Assembly: GCF_036199905.1 (NCBI RefSeq)
Contig: NZ_CP108109.1
Span: 6,824,501 to 6,888,500, forward strand
Direction of reading: 5' to 3'
Length of the DNA: 64,000 bases
From: Streptomyces sp. NBC_00223
GTDB taxonomy: Bacteria > Actinomycetota > Actinomycetes > Streptomycetales > Streptomycetaceae
Below are positions 42,401 through 50,947 of this stretch, piece by piece; the first letter of the stretch is position 1; every line of letters begins with the position of its first letter. Under the pieces are notes generated by a model that saw only the letters and a list, made by a program, of their open reading frames with translations, was not told the DNA's origin and ran no database searches. Both the position numbers and the translations under genes were made by a program.

Positions 42401-42953
42401 AGGAGCTCTCCTGTCTGGTTGTGGGGGGACGACCGGAGGCCGACGCCGGGGCGTTGTCGATCACGGGGGTGCCGGTCCGGTGCACATCTGAGGTGCTGGG
42501 CTGATGACGACGGGGAAACGCTCGGGTCGGGCAGCCCATGAGTACCGTCCCGAGAACCGGGACCAGCAGCCGGCATCCGAGTGTGCCCAGCTCGCCTAGT
42601 GCCGCAACACATGAAGCCAGTGGAGCTGATTTGCTGTCAAGTGGCGTACGTGACTTCATTTCCCGAAGGCGAGGAGAAGGCCGCACTTGTCGGGCCGGCC
42701 GCGTCGGCCTCGGGCGGAAGGCGGGTTCGTCTGCCGACCTGGGATACGAAGGTCGGCAGATTGGTCTACACCCTGCCTTGCACAGGCCCGACCTCGGTGT
42801 TCCACTGACTTCATCAGTCAAACGCGGATTCCCGATGAATTGTTACGGTGATCGGCCCGGCTCGCGGTGCTGGTCCGGAGCCGTGGCGAGGGAAGGCCCC
42901 CGCGCCGCCGCGGGGGTTCCGCGGCGGGCCGGGGGCCGGTGGCTCTTCAGCGG
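42401..42953. other. Gene-free 553-bp gap with terminator
   Basis: Upstream of the GH3 gene and downstream of the truncated FG-GAP gene. It holds the GH3 promoter region (TTGACA-like minus-strand element at 42634-42639) and the hairpin at 42897-42916. A small imperfect inverted repeat (TGACTTCATCAGTCA at 42806) is also present. No gene seen. Confidence 0.5.
42897..42916 (-). terminator. Hairpin after the truncated FG-GAP gene
   Basis: Perfect 8-bp stem CCCCCGCG / CGCGGGGG with a 4-nt loop, 38 bp beyond the minus-strand stop at 42954. Confidence 0.6.
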
Positions 42954-43625
42954 TCAGCCGAGGTCGCTGCGGTCCCAGTTCCAGGAGCCCGAACCGGCGG
43001 CGATGTTCTCCCAGTTGCGGACGGGGTTGGCGAAGCCGGTGCCGTTGCTGGTGAAGGTCCACAGCGCCGTGTGGAAGTAGCCGTCGTCCTTGGCGCCGTT
43101 GTTGTACAGGACGGCGACGTCCGCCTTGCCGTCGCCGTTGAAGTCGCCGGAGGTGAGCTTGCTGCGGTCCCAGTTCCAGGAGCCGGTGCCGGCGTCGACG
43201 CTTTCCCAGTTGCGGACGGGGTTGTTGAAGCCCGACCCCGTGCTGGTGAACGTCCACAGGGCCGTGTGGTTCACCCCGTCGCTGTCCTGGCCGCTCTTGT
43301 AGAGGACGGCCAGGTCGGCCTTGCCGTCGCCGTTGAAGTCGCCCATCGCGGTGGAGGCGGTGGCCTTGTTGGCGACGAAGATGGGGACGCCCGCGGAGAC
43401 GGGACTGTTCTTGCTGTCGGAGTTCTTCGCGCTGACCGTCAACGTGTGCGGTCCGTCGTCGAGTTCGACCGTGTCCAGGGTCGCGCTGTAGGTGTGGGCG
43501 TCGTCGTCGACGGAGGCGATCCGGCTGCCGTCGACGTAGAACGTCCCCTCCGAGGGCGTGCCCACCGTCTCGGTGGCGGACATGGTCAGCTGGATCTCAC
43601 CGCTCACGACGTTCGTCGCCGACAT
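42954..43625 (-). pseudogene. 5'-truncated FG-GAP/VCBS repeat protein
   Basis: The frame encodes a bacterial Ig-like segment (TFYVDGSRIA, DTVELDDGPHTLTVSA) followed by two FG-GAP calcium-binding repeats (MGDFNGDGKADLAVLY, SGDFNGDGKADVAVLY), each with ALWTFTS and NWDRS. Such proteins are secreted and longer, but here no signal peptide or N-terminal domain exists: the first ATG in frame (43623-43625) lies in a junction with a LuxR-type gene whose own N-terminus is also missing. Probably a remnant left by a deletion or recombination between two unrelated genes. Confidence 0.65.
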
Positions 43626-44523
43626 GGCCTCGGCGCTGGCCGTGAGCGAGACCCAGGTGCACAGCGCCCTGGACCACCTCGCGGACCTCATGCTGGTCCG
43701 CGCCTCACGCGACCACCCCGGCCGGTTCCGCGCGGTCAGCCCCGAAGTGGGCCTGGCCGACGTGCTGTTGCGCCAGGAAGCCGACCTCGCCGCCCGTCAG
43801 GCCGAGGTCGCCGCCTTCCGCGCCGCCATCACCCGTATGGTCTCCGAGCGCGCCGCCGCCCACGCCGCCGGCGCCGCCCACGGCGAACGCCTGCTGGGTA
43901 TGGACGCCATACAGGACCGCCTGGAGACGATGGCCGGCGAGGAGTCCTTCGAGTGCCTGGGGGTCAATCCCGGCGCCGCCCAGCACCCCGACGACCTCGC
44001 GGCGTCCCGTCCCCTGGACTCCGCCGCGCCGGCCCGCGGTGCGGCCATCAGAACCCTGTACCAGGACAGCGTCCACAACGACCCGGCCACCATCGACTAC
44101 GCCCACTGGCTCCTCGACCAGGGCGGCGAGGTCCGGACGGCCCCTGTGCTGCCCCAGCGGCTCGTCATCTCCGACCGGGCCCGCGCCCTCGTCCCCATCG
44201 ACCCCGACAGCCCGCGCAAGGGCGCACTCTTCGTCACCGAACCGGGCCTGGTCAACGCCCTGGTGAACCTCTTCGAACACTCCTGGGAGACCGCCGTCCC
44301 GCTCGGCGCCAGCCGTACCCAGGACCCTGACACGGGCCTGACCGCGACCGAACGGGAGCTCCTGCGGCTGCTCGGCTCCGGCCTGACCGACGAAACGGCC
44401 GGCCGCCACCTCGGCCTCTCCCTGCGTACGGTCCGCCGCCACATGGCGTCGATCATGGAACGCCTCGACGCCAGCAGCCGCTTCGAAGCCGGCATCAAGG
44501 CCGCGCAGAAGGGCTGGCTCTGA
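43624..44523 (+). pseudogene. 5'-truncated LuxR/TrmB-type regulator
   Basis: At most 299 residues. The N-terminus enters in the middle of a TrmB-like winged helix (ALAVSETQVHSALDHLADLMLVRAS); homologues have about 25-30 more residues before this helix. The centre is a phospholipase-D-like sensory region and the C-terminus is a complete LuxR HTH (LTATERELLRLLGSGLTDETAGRHLGLSLRTVRRHMASIMERL). ATG 43624 has no ribosome binding site and overlaps, head to head, the first ATG of the truncated FG-GAP frame. It could be expressed only if a new promoter arose. No other frame break. Confidence 0.6.
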
Positions 44524-44609
44524 CCCAAGGGCGTGGCGGCCCCCGGCCGCGGACCCGTTCCGGTCGACGCGCTCGAACTTCTGGAAGAGAGCGACGCCGA
44601 GCCCGTACG

Positions 44610-47174
44610 GTGTTCGTGCACGGGCAGACAGTGACCGTACGGACCCGGGGGATTGGCTTGCTGGAATCGGAGATCGCGTCGCTGCTGACGACTCTGGCCG
44701 GGTCGGTCGTGACCGACGCGTGGACGTCCGTGGTGAGACCGCGGCTGGCCGCCCTGCTGGGACGCGGCCGCCAGGGGCAGGACGCGGATGTCCTCGCCGA
44801 GTTGGAGCAACTGCGCGCCGCGGCGGCCCGATCCGCGGACGGCGGGCAGGACGGCGGGCAGGACGGCGGGCAGGACGGCGCGGTCGAGCGCGTCGAGGCG
44901 CTGCTGCGTACGACGCTCGGCACGCTCGCCGACCAACAGGCTTCCCTGCTGGAGGCGTTGAGGGACCTGCTGGCCGCGACGGCCCCCGCGAGCGCCGAGC
45001 CGTCCGTACCGCCCGCGCGTCTCTCGATGCTCTCCGTGGACGACTACGAGAACAACGAGGCCCTGCTGCAAGCCATGCACGACGCCTGGGAGGCCGGACG
45101 CGGTGTCCCCGGACCGACCGTCCTGTACGTGTACGGCGCCCGCGGCCTCGGCAGGACCGCGCTGGCCGGGCAGTTCCTGCTCAGGCACCGCGAGGCGTTC
45201 GCCGCCGGGCCCGAGCTGAGCGCCACCCTGGCCAGGGACGCCTTCGGTGAACTCCCCGACAACATGGCCGTGTTGGAGGGCTGGTTCCAGGATCTGCGGA
45301 TACCGGTGCAGGAGGTGCCCGCCGAACCGGCCGCGCGGGTAAGGAAGTTCCGCCAAGTCACGGCGCGGGGACCGGTGTTCGTCCTGCTGGAGGACGTCGC
45401 CGTCGCCGCGCAGATCGAGGAGTTGCTTCCCGGATCGCCGGACAGCGTCGTGGTGATCACCAGCAACGCGCTGATGCGCAATCTCGTCTCCCGTTTCCAC
45501 GCCAAGGCGTTCAGGATCGAGCCGCTGCGCCCGGAGCACAGCAGAAAACTGCTGGTCAACGCCGGTGGTCTGGCCGGATTCGAGGCGCGCTACGAGCGGG
45601 AGATCGACCGGACCCTGGAGGTGTGCGAGGGCAATCCGCTGTTTCTGCGTATCGCCGGCGCGCAGATGTTCTTCGACCCGCCCCACAGCATCGAGGACTT
45701 CGCCGCCGCCGTGTCCGACCCCGATCCCCGGGCCAGACTGGAAGCCTTCGACCTGGACGAGGTCCCCGGCGCCGAGATCTTCGGCACCGTCTACCGCGAC
45801 CTCGGCCGGCGCGACCCCGACGCGGCCGCGGTCTACCGGTGCGTCGGCCTGCACCCCACACCGGAGTTCGACCCCGACGTGGTGCGGGCCATGCTGCCCG
45901 ATCTCCCGGACGCGGCCAGGACCAAGGCCGTTCGCGCGCTCGCGGACGCCAGCCTGATCATACGGACGGACGACGGCTCGTACCGTACGGTCAGCGGACT
46001 CGTCCACGCGCACGCCGCCGACCGCGCCCTCGCCGACCTGTCGCAGGACGAGCGTGACGCCGTACAGGGCCGGTGGATCCAGCACTACGTGGATCTCGCG
46101 GAACGCTCCGACGCCGGTCTTTCCCCGCGCTACCGGCACGACCCGACGCATGCGTACGCGGCGTACCCGCGCGCCGGTGCGGCCGAACAGGACGCTCTTG
46201 TCAAGGAGTTGGAACGGCGGCGGCGGACCCTGCGGATCGCGGTCCGCACGGCGTACGCGGCCGGCCGTCACCACGCGCGGTACTACGAGGCCGCGTGGCG
46301 ACTGCCGCAGGGCCTGTGGACCTTCTACCTGCGCTGCGGCTTCCACAGCGACTGGATCGAGACGTACACGGTGGCCTGCGACGCGGCCCTTGAGTGCGGC
46401 GACCTGCTCGCGCTCGCCCGTATGCGCTACGGCCTCGGTTTCGCCCATCTCGACCGGTGGAGCCGGGAGTCGGGCGACCCGGAGGCGGCGCGCGCACAGT
46501 TCGGGCGGGCGCTCGAACTCGTCCGCCCCACGCCCGACCGGCCGGAGGGGTCGGCGGAGGAGGCCGAGGGGAGGCGGCGCACCTGGTCCAGCGTGCTGGA
46601 AGGTCTCTCCATTCTGGAGGGCAGGCTCGGCAACACCCGGGAGGCGCTGGAGCTTTCGGCGGCCGCGCTCGACGCGCTGACCGGCGTCGACCACCCGCGC
46701 GGCCGCGCGCTGCTCGCCCTGCACCGAGGCCCGATCTTCACCAGGCTCGGCCGCCATGACGAGGCGGCGGCCGAACTCCGTTCCGCCAAGGAGCAGTTCG
46801 TCGAGCTGGGCGACGGCTTCAACACGGCGAAAGCCACCTTCCGTTACGGGCAGGCTCGGCTGGCGGCAGGGGATCCGGCGGAGGCGCTCGACGCCTTCGA
46901 CGAGGCCCTGCCGGGGATGAAGGGGCGTCGGAACGGCTATCTGCGGGCCCAATCGCTGCTTGTACGGGGGGACTTGCTGCGCGAGCGGGGGGACGTGCGC
47001 CGCGCCCGCGCGGACTGGACGGAAGCGGCCGCTCTGTTGCGGGACGAGAACAGCGCACTCGTTCCCGAGGTCGAGCAGAGGTTGGCGGACTGGCCGGCAA
47101 CGGACGGCTCGGACGGCGGCGGCCCGGACAGCCCCGGCGGCCCGCGCGCCTCAGAGAGCGGTGACGTCGAGTAG
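44610..47174 (+). CDS. STAND/NB-ARC NTPase with TPR-like C-terminus
   Basis: An 854-residue signal-transduction NTPase. An N-terminal coiled region has a GGQD tetrapeptide repeated three times (about 78-89). The NTPase core has Walker A GARGLGRT at 176-183, where the invariant Lys is Arg, and Walker B-like FVLLEDVA with Glu in place of the second Asp; VVVITSNAL stands at sensor 1. A winged-helix segment follows (VVRAMLPDLPDAARTKAVRALADASLI), then TPR-like helices from about residue 560 (LGNTREALELSAAALDAL, LGRHDEAAAELRSA). Start is unclear (GTG 44610, GTG 44631 or a TTG). Convergent, overlapping the GT-B-like gene by 24 bp. Could be a regulator or defence-like sensor; unproven. Confidence 0.85.
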   Translation: MFVHGQTVTVRTRGIGLLESEIASLLTTLAGSVVTDAWTSVVRPRLAALLGRGRQGQDADVLAELEQLRAAAARSADGGQDGGQDGGQDGAVERVEALLRTTLGTLADQQASLLEALRDLLAATAPASAEPSVPPARLSMLSVDDYENNEALLQAMHDAWEAGRGVPGPTVLYVYGARGLGRTALAGQFLLRHREAFAAGPELSATLARDAFGELPDNMAVLEGWFQDLRIPVQEVPAEPAARVRKFRQVTARGPVFVLLEDVAVAAQIEELLPGSPDSVVVITSNALMRNLVSRFHAKAFRIEPLRPEHSRKLLVNAGGLAGFEARYEREIDRTLEVCEGNPLFLRIAGAQMFFDPPHSIEDFAAAVSDPDPRARLEAFDLDEVPGAEIFGTVYRDLGRRDPDAAAVYRCVGLHPTPEFDPDVVRAMLPDLPDAARTKAVRALADASLIIRTDDGSYRTVSGLVHAHAADRALADLSQDERDAVQGRWIQHYVDLAERSDAGLSPRYRHDPTHAYAAYPRAGAAEQDALVKELERRRRTLRIAVRTAYAAGRHHARYYEAAWRLPQGLWTFYLRCGFHSDWIETYTVACDAALECGDLLALARMRYGLGFAHLDRWSRESGDPEAARAQFGRALELVRPTPDRPEGSAEEAEGRRRTWSSVLEGLSILEGRLGNTREALELSAAALDALTGVDHPRGRALLALHRGPIFTRLGRHDEAAAELRSAKEQFVELGDGFNTAKATFRYGQARLAAGDPAEALDAFDEALPGMKGRRNGYLRAQSLLVRGDLLRERGDVRRARADWTEAAALLRDENSALVPEVEQRLADWPATDGSDGGGPDSPGGPRASESGDVE

Positions 47175-48908
47175 GCCGGTCCCGGCGCCCTCCCCGATGG
47201 TCACCTCGACCCGGAACGGCGCCCGGTGCTCGTCGGCGGGGCCAGGGCCGCACAGTATTCGGTCGTGCAGGACCGAGGCCGCGACGGCGGCCGACGCCCA
47301 CCACGGCCGCGGGCCAAGCCACTTGGCGCGCAGCCGTACGCCGGCGTCCCGGAACAGCGCCAGGCAGCCGCCGTCGTGCTCCTCGACGGCGATCAGCGCG
47401 CACCCGGGGTGGCGCGCGGCCGCGGCGGCCCGGCGTTCCTCGTTCCAGCCGGCCCCGCGGCCCAGCGGTACGTAGAGCACGTCCGCCGACCGGGGCCACC
47501 GACGGTCCGGGTCGTCGATGTCGGCGACGAGATGGGCGCCCGCCAAGTGGCCTTCCTGACCGGGTCGTTGGAGGGCGGCGTGGAAGCGGCGTACGGTGAC
47601 CGGCTCGCCTTCCGCGCCGACCGACGACGACACGTACATCGGCGCCGCCACGGGGGACGTGCGGTGGGCCGGCGGCGGCTCGGGCACGGACACGGCACGC
47701 GGGGCGGCGGGCAGGTCCGGCTCGGGCAGGGCGAGCCGTTCGTAGAACAGCGTGCGCAGCAGCCGGGCGGCCTCGCCCGGGCGTGAGGTGACGGCCGAGC
47801 GCAGCGGCGCCAGGTCGGCGTTGTCGGCCTGGCGGCGGGCGGCGTCACGGAGTTGGGACAGCAGCGGCCGGTGCCGGGACAGGCGGGGGACGAGCGCGCC
47901 GAGACGGGCCATGGGGGAGCGGGGTGCGACCTTCTCCTCGGCGAAGGAACCGAGGACGGTGGGTATCCCCAGCGCCACGCCGTACAGGGTCAGGGAGCCG
48001 TGGTCGCCGCAAAGTCCGTCCGCCGCGAGCAGCGCCGCCTTCCACGTCTCGGAGTCGGGTACGGGCAGCAGCAGCCCGCACGCCAGGAGCGGTGCCAGCC
48101 ATGTGTGCGTCTGCCAAGCGCCGTGCCCGTACCAGGCGTTGGGGTGGAGGGCGGCGAGCACGCGGTACTCGTCGGACGGGAGTTCCGCGAGCGTGCGGCG
48201 CAGTACGTCCTCGTCGGGGCGGGTCGCGTCAAGGGCCGAGCCCTTTCCCCACGTCGAGGACACCACGACCAGTTTCTGGCCGGGACGGACGCCGAGCGCG
48301 TCCCGGTACTCCTGGCGGAACGGCCTGCTCGCGCACAGCTCGTCGAAGCACGGATCGCCTGCGACCAGGCTCAGGGGTACGGCATCGAGGCAGTCGACGG
48401 CGAGCCGCGCGAGCTGTTCCTCGTGCGACAGGACGATGGCGGACGGCACCACCCGGCCGTCGTGCGTCAGCCACTCGGCGGTGAGCCCGAAGGCTTCCCG
48501 GCTGCCGTTCAGCAGCTTGTTGTAACCGGCGCCGTGCGGTGTGCCGATGAGCGGTGTCCGCAGGTTGTACAGGTCGCCGCCGCGGCTGGTGGCGATGGCG
48601 AGGTCGAACGTCCGCTCCTTCGCCATGTCCCAGGGCACGGTCAGGACGCCCCTGGCCTCGAAGAGTTCGAGCGTCCCGTGGTCGAGGGCCGAGGAACCGG
48701 TGCAGGTGAAGACGGTCTCGACGCGTCTGTCGCCGTCGAAGAGCGCGAGCAGGTCGAGCAGGCGGGTGGCCGAGGTGACGTTGTGCGCGATCGCGAGGAC
48801 CGTGCGTTCGGTGAAGACGGTCCGCCAGCGCGCGTTGTCCTCGGACAACGGCAGCGGCACGCGTCGCCCTTCGCTCTGCACGCCCCGCGTCCCCCTTCGC
48901 CCGCCCAT
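47151..48908 (-). CDS. GT-B-like (CDP-glycerol transferase-like) protein
   Basis: About 585 residues. The N-terminal 400 residues resemble GT-B fold transferases: TVLAIAHNVTSATRLLDLLALFDGD, VETVFTCTGSSALDHGTLELFEARGV, IGTPHGAGYNKLL, then a linker and KLVVVSSTWGKGSALD with LLAADGLCGDHGSLTLYGVALGIPTVL, recalling the acceptor/donor sites of CDP-glycerol glycerophosphotransferases. I remember this type in many Streptomyces, annotated only as hypothetical. A separate C-terminal region of about 130 residues begins after a Pro-rich linker (VSVPEPPPAHRTSPVAAP). ATG 48908 is a reasonable start, but longer in-frame starts exist. Its 3' end overlaps the STAND NTPase gene. Confidence 0.75.
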   Translation of the reverse strand: MGGRRGTRGVQSEGRRVPLPLSEDNARWRTVFTERTVLAIAHNVTSATRLLDLLALFDGDRRVETVFTCTGSSALDHGTLELFEARGVLTVPWDMAKERTFDLAIATSRGGDLYNLRTPLIGTPHGAGYNKLLNGSREAFGLTAEWLTHDGRVVPSAIVLSHEEQLARLAVDCLDAVPLSLVAGDPCFDELCASRPFRQEYRDALGVRPGQKLVVVSSTWGKGSALDATRPDEDVLRRTLAELPSDEYRVLAALHPNAWYGHGAWQTHTWLAPLLACGLLLPVPDSETWKAALLAADGLCGDHGSLTLYGVALGIPTVLGSFAEEKVAPRSPMARLGALVPRLSRHRPLLSQLRDAARRQADNADLAPLRSAVTSRPGEAARLLRTLFYERLALPEPDLPAAPRAVSVPEPPPAHRTSPVAAPMYVSSSVGAEGEPVTVRRFHAALQRPGQEGHLAGAHLVADIDDPDRRWPRSADVLYVPLGRGAGWNEERRAAAAARHPGCALIAVEEHDGGCLALFRDAGVRLRAKWLGPRPWWASAAVAASVLHDRILCGPGPADEHRAPFRVEVTIGEGAGTGLLDVTAL

Positions 48909-49219
48909 GGCTACGCCGTTGAGCCCGACGATAACGCGCGATCCGGCGTCGGACGCGGTGACGCCGACGCGCGTGCGGAGCGCGACGCCGCCGGGCGGGG
49001 TACGCGCCTGCCCCGGTCGTACGCGCTCCCGCCGTTCGCCCGGGTGGCTCAACCGTGACGCCGCTGCCGTCGAGCCGCCCGGAAACGGACCGCCTCAGGG
49101 TGCAGCATCCAGGTGCCCGACCCGACGCGGGCGGTGGACCGCCTCGGTGACGCGGGGCTGCCCGCCGTCCCTCGGCGACCGACCCGGGCCGACGACGGAC
49201 AGAGAGCCCTGGAGGTTTG
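48909..49219. other. Divergent promoter gap
   Basis: A 311-bp gap between the GT-B-like and HypX-like genes. The GT-B-like frame stays open to 49052 and could start further upstream than called. No palindromes or RNA genes seen. Confidence 0.4.
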
Positions 49220-50887
49220 GTGCGGATTCTTCTCGTGGCGAGCGCCTTCAACAGCCTGACCCAGCGGGTGCGGGCGGAGCTGCGGGACCGAGGCCACTTC
49301 GCGGCGGTTGAGGTCGTCCGCGACGAGGAGGCCGTCCGCGCCGCGGTCGACAGGCACGGGCCCGAACTGGTCATCGCCCCCATGCTGAAGACGGCCGTTC
49401 CCCAGGACGTGTGGTCGCGGCTCACCTGCCTGATCGTGCATCCCGGCCCGCCCGGCGACAGAGGACCCTCGTCACTCGACTGGGCCGTCCACGAGGGCCA
49501 TGACACCTGGGGTGTGACGGTCCTTCAGGCGGACGCCGAGATGGACGCGGGAGACATCTGGGCCGCCGTCCCCTTCGCGGTCCCACCGGGGACGGGCAAG
49601 AGCGACATCTACCGCGGCGAGGCGTCCGACGCGGCACTCGAAGCCGTCCTGCTCGCGGTCGACCGGTTCGCCTCCGGTACGTACCGGCCGGCTTCGCAGC
49701 GGAGTCTCGCGGCGCGCACCAGGCCGTACCTCCGGCAGACCGACCGCCGTATCGACTGGCGGACGGACTCCACCACCCGCGTGCTGTGCGCGTTGCGCGC
49801 CGCCGACTCCCAGCCGGGCGTGCTCGACGACCTGCTCGGAGGGGAGTGGTATCTCCACGGGGGCCACCCGGAGGACCGGCTGCGCGGGGAGCCGGGCCGG
49901 ATCATCGCCACCCGCGCCCAGGCGATCTGCCGGGCGACGGCGGACGGGGCGGTGTGGATTCCGCAGCTCCGGCGGCGGCGGAGCCCCGGCGGCCCGGCCA
50001 CCTTCACCCTGCCGGCCACGATGGCGCTGGGCGCGGACCTGCCGCCTGTGCCCGAGGTTCCCGTACCGCTGCGACTGCCCGCCGACCGCCGTACATACAG
50101 CGACATCCGCTACCGCGAGCGGGACGGCGTCGGCTTCGTCGCGTTCGGCTTTCCCGGCGGCGCCATGAGCACCGACCGGTGCCGGCGGCTGCTGGACGCC
50201 TACCGGTACGCCTGCGCGCAGCCGACCGGAGTCGTCGTCCTCGGCGGCGTCCGCGACTTCTTCTCCAACGGGATCCATCTGAACGTCATCGAGGCCGCCC
50301 CCGACCCGGCGGCCGAGTCGTGGGCCAACATCCAGGCGATCGACGACCTCGTGGAGGCGGTCCTCACCACCACCGACCGGCTCGTGGTCGCCGCGCTGGG
50401 CGGCAACGCCGCGGCCGGCGGGGTGATGCTGGCCGCCGCCGCGGACGAGGTGTGGTGCCGCGACGGCGTCGTCCTCAACCCCCACTACCGGCTCATGGGC
50501 CTGCCGGGTTCGGAGTTCTGGACCTACTCCCTGCCCCGCAGGGTCGGCGCGGAGACGGCCGAGGCGCTGACGCGGGACGCCGAGCCGCTGAGCGCGGTGG
50601 CCGCGGAGCGGATCGGCCTGGTGGACCGGCTCGTGCCCGGTACGCCCCGGGAGTTCGCCGGTCGTGTCGCCGCGCTGGCCACCGCGCTGGCCGCGGACCC
50701 GTCGACGCATCAGCGCCTCACGGACAAGAAGGCGCGGCGGGCGCGGGACGAGGAGATCAAGCCGCTGGCCGCGTACCGGTCGGAGGAGTTGGCCCGGATG
50801 AGGCGGACCTTCTTCGACCCGACGGCGCCGTACCACCGCCTGCGGTCCGCCTTCGTCCACAAGGCCCCACCACCCCCGGCCCCCTGA
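49220..50887 (+). CDS. HypX/HoxX-like formyltransferase-hydratase fusion
   Basis: A 555-residue two-domain protein. Residues 1 to about 270 are a formyl-tetrahydrofolate-binding transferase-like domain with IVHPGPPGDRGPSSLDWA and the C-terminal IDWRTDSTTRVLCALRAAD segment; about 285-555 form an enoyl-CoA hydratase-like domain (FGFPGGAMSTDRCRRLLDAY, GGVRDFFSNGIHLNV, GGNAAAGGVMLAAAADEVW). This order and the final ARRARDEEIKPLAAYRSEELARMRRTFF match HypX/HoxX, which makes CO for [NiFe]-hydrogenase assembly. No hydrogenase or hyp gene is in the window. GTG 49220, after GGAGG, is preferred to the in-frame TTG one codon earlier. Confidence 0.9.
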   Translation: MRILLVASAFNSLTQRVRAELRDRGHFAAVEVVRDEEAVRAAVDRHGPELVIAPMLKTAVPQDVWSRLTCLIVHPGPPGDRGPSSLDWAVHEGHDTWGVTVLQADAEMDAGDIWAAVPFAVPPGTGKSDIYRGEASDAALEAVLLAVDRFASGTYRPASQRSLAARTRPYLRQTDRRIDWRTDSTTRVLCALRAADSQPGVLDDLLGGEWYLHGGHPEDRLRGEPGRIIATRAQAICRATADGAVWIPQLRRRRSPGGPATFTLPATMALGADLPPVPEVPVPLRLPADRRTYSDIRYRERDGVGFVAFGFPGGAMSTDRCRRLLDAYRYACAQPTGVVVLGGVRDFFSNGIHLNVIEAAPDPAAESWANIQAIDDLVEAVLTTTDRLVVAALGGNAAAGGVMLAAAADEVWCRDGVVLNPHYRLMGLPGSEFWTYSLPRRVGAETAEALTRDAEPLSAVAAERIGLVDRLVPGTPREFAGRVAALATALAADPSTHQRLTDKKARRARDEEIKPLAAYRSEELARMRRTFFDPTAPYHRLRSAFVHKAPPPPAP

Positions 50888-50902
50888 GCCGGGCCGGAGG
50901 GT

Positions 50903-50934
50903 GGGGGCGGCGTCGGGTCAGGGGCGCCGCCCCC
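50903..50934. terminator. Bidirectional hairpin between convergent genes
   Basis: Perfect 10-bp stem GGGGGCGGCG / CGCCGCCCCC with a 12-nt loop, between the HypX-like stop (50887) and the esterase stop (50948). Confidence 0.75.
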
Positions 50935-50947
50935 GTCGGGGCGAGGG

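Noticed and set aside
42401..42700. CebR-type operator before the GH3 gene
   Set aside because: No TGGGAGCGCTCCCA-like sequence was found in the upstream gap.
44097..46952. Long minus-strand open frame opposite the STAND NTPase
   Set aside because: No domain, no start signal, and it runs through two unrelated plus-strand genes.
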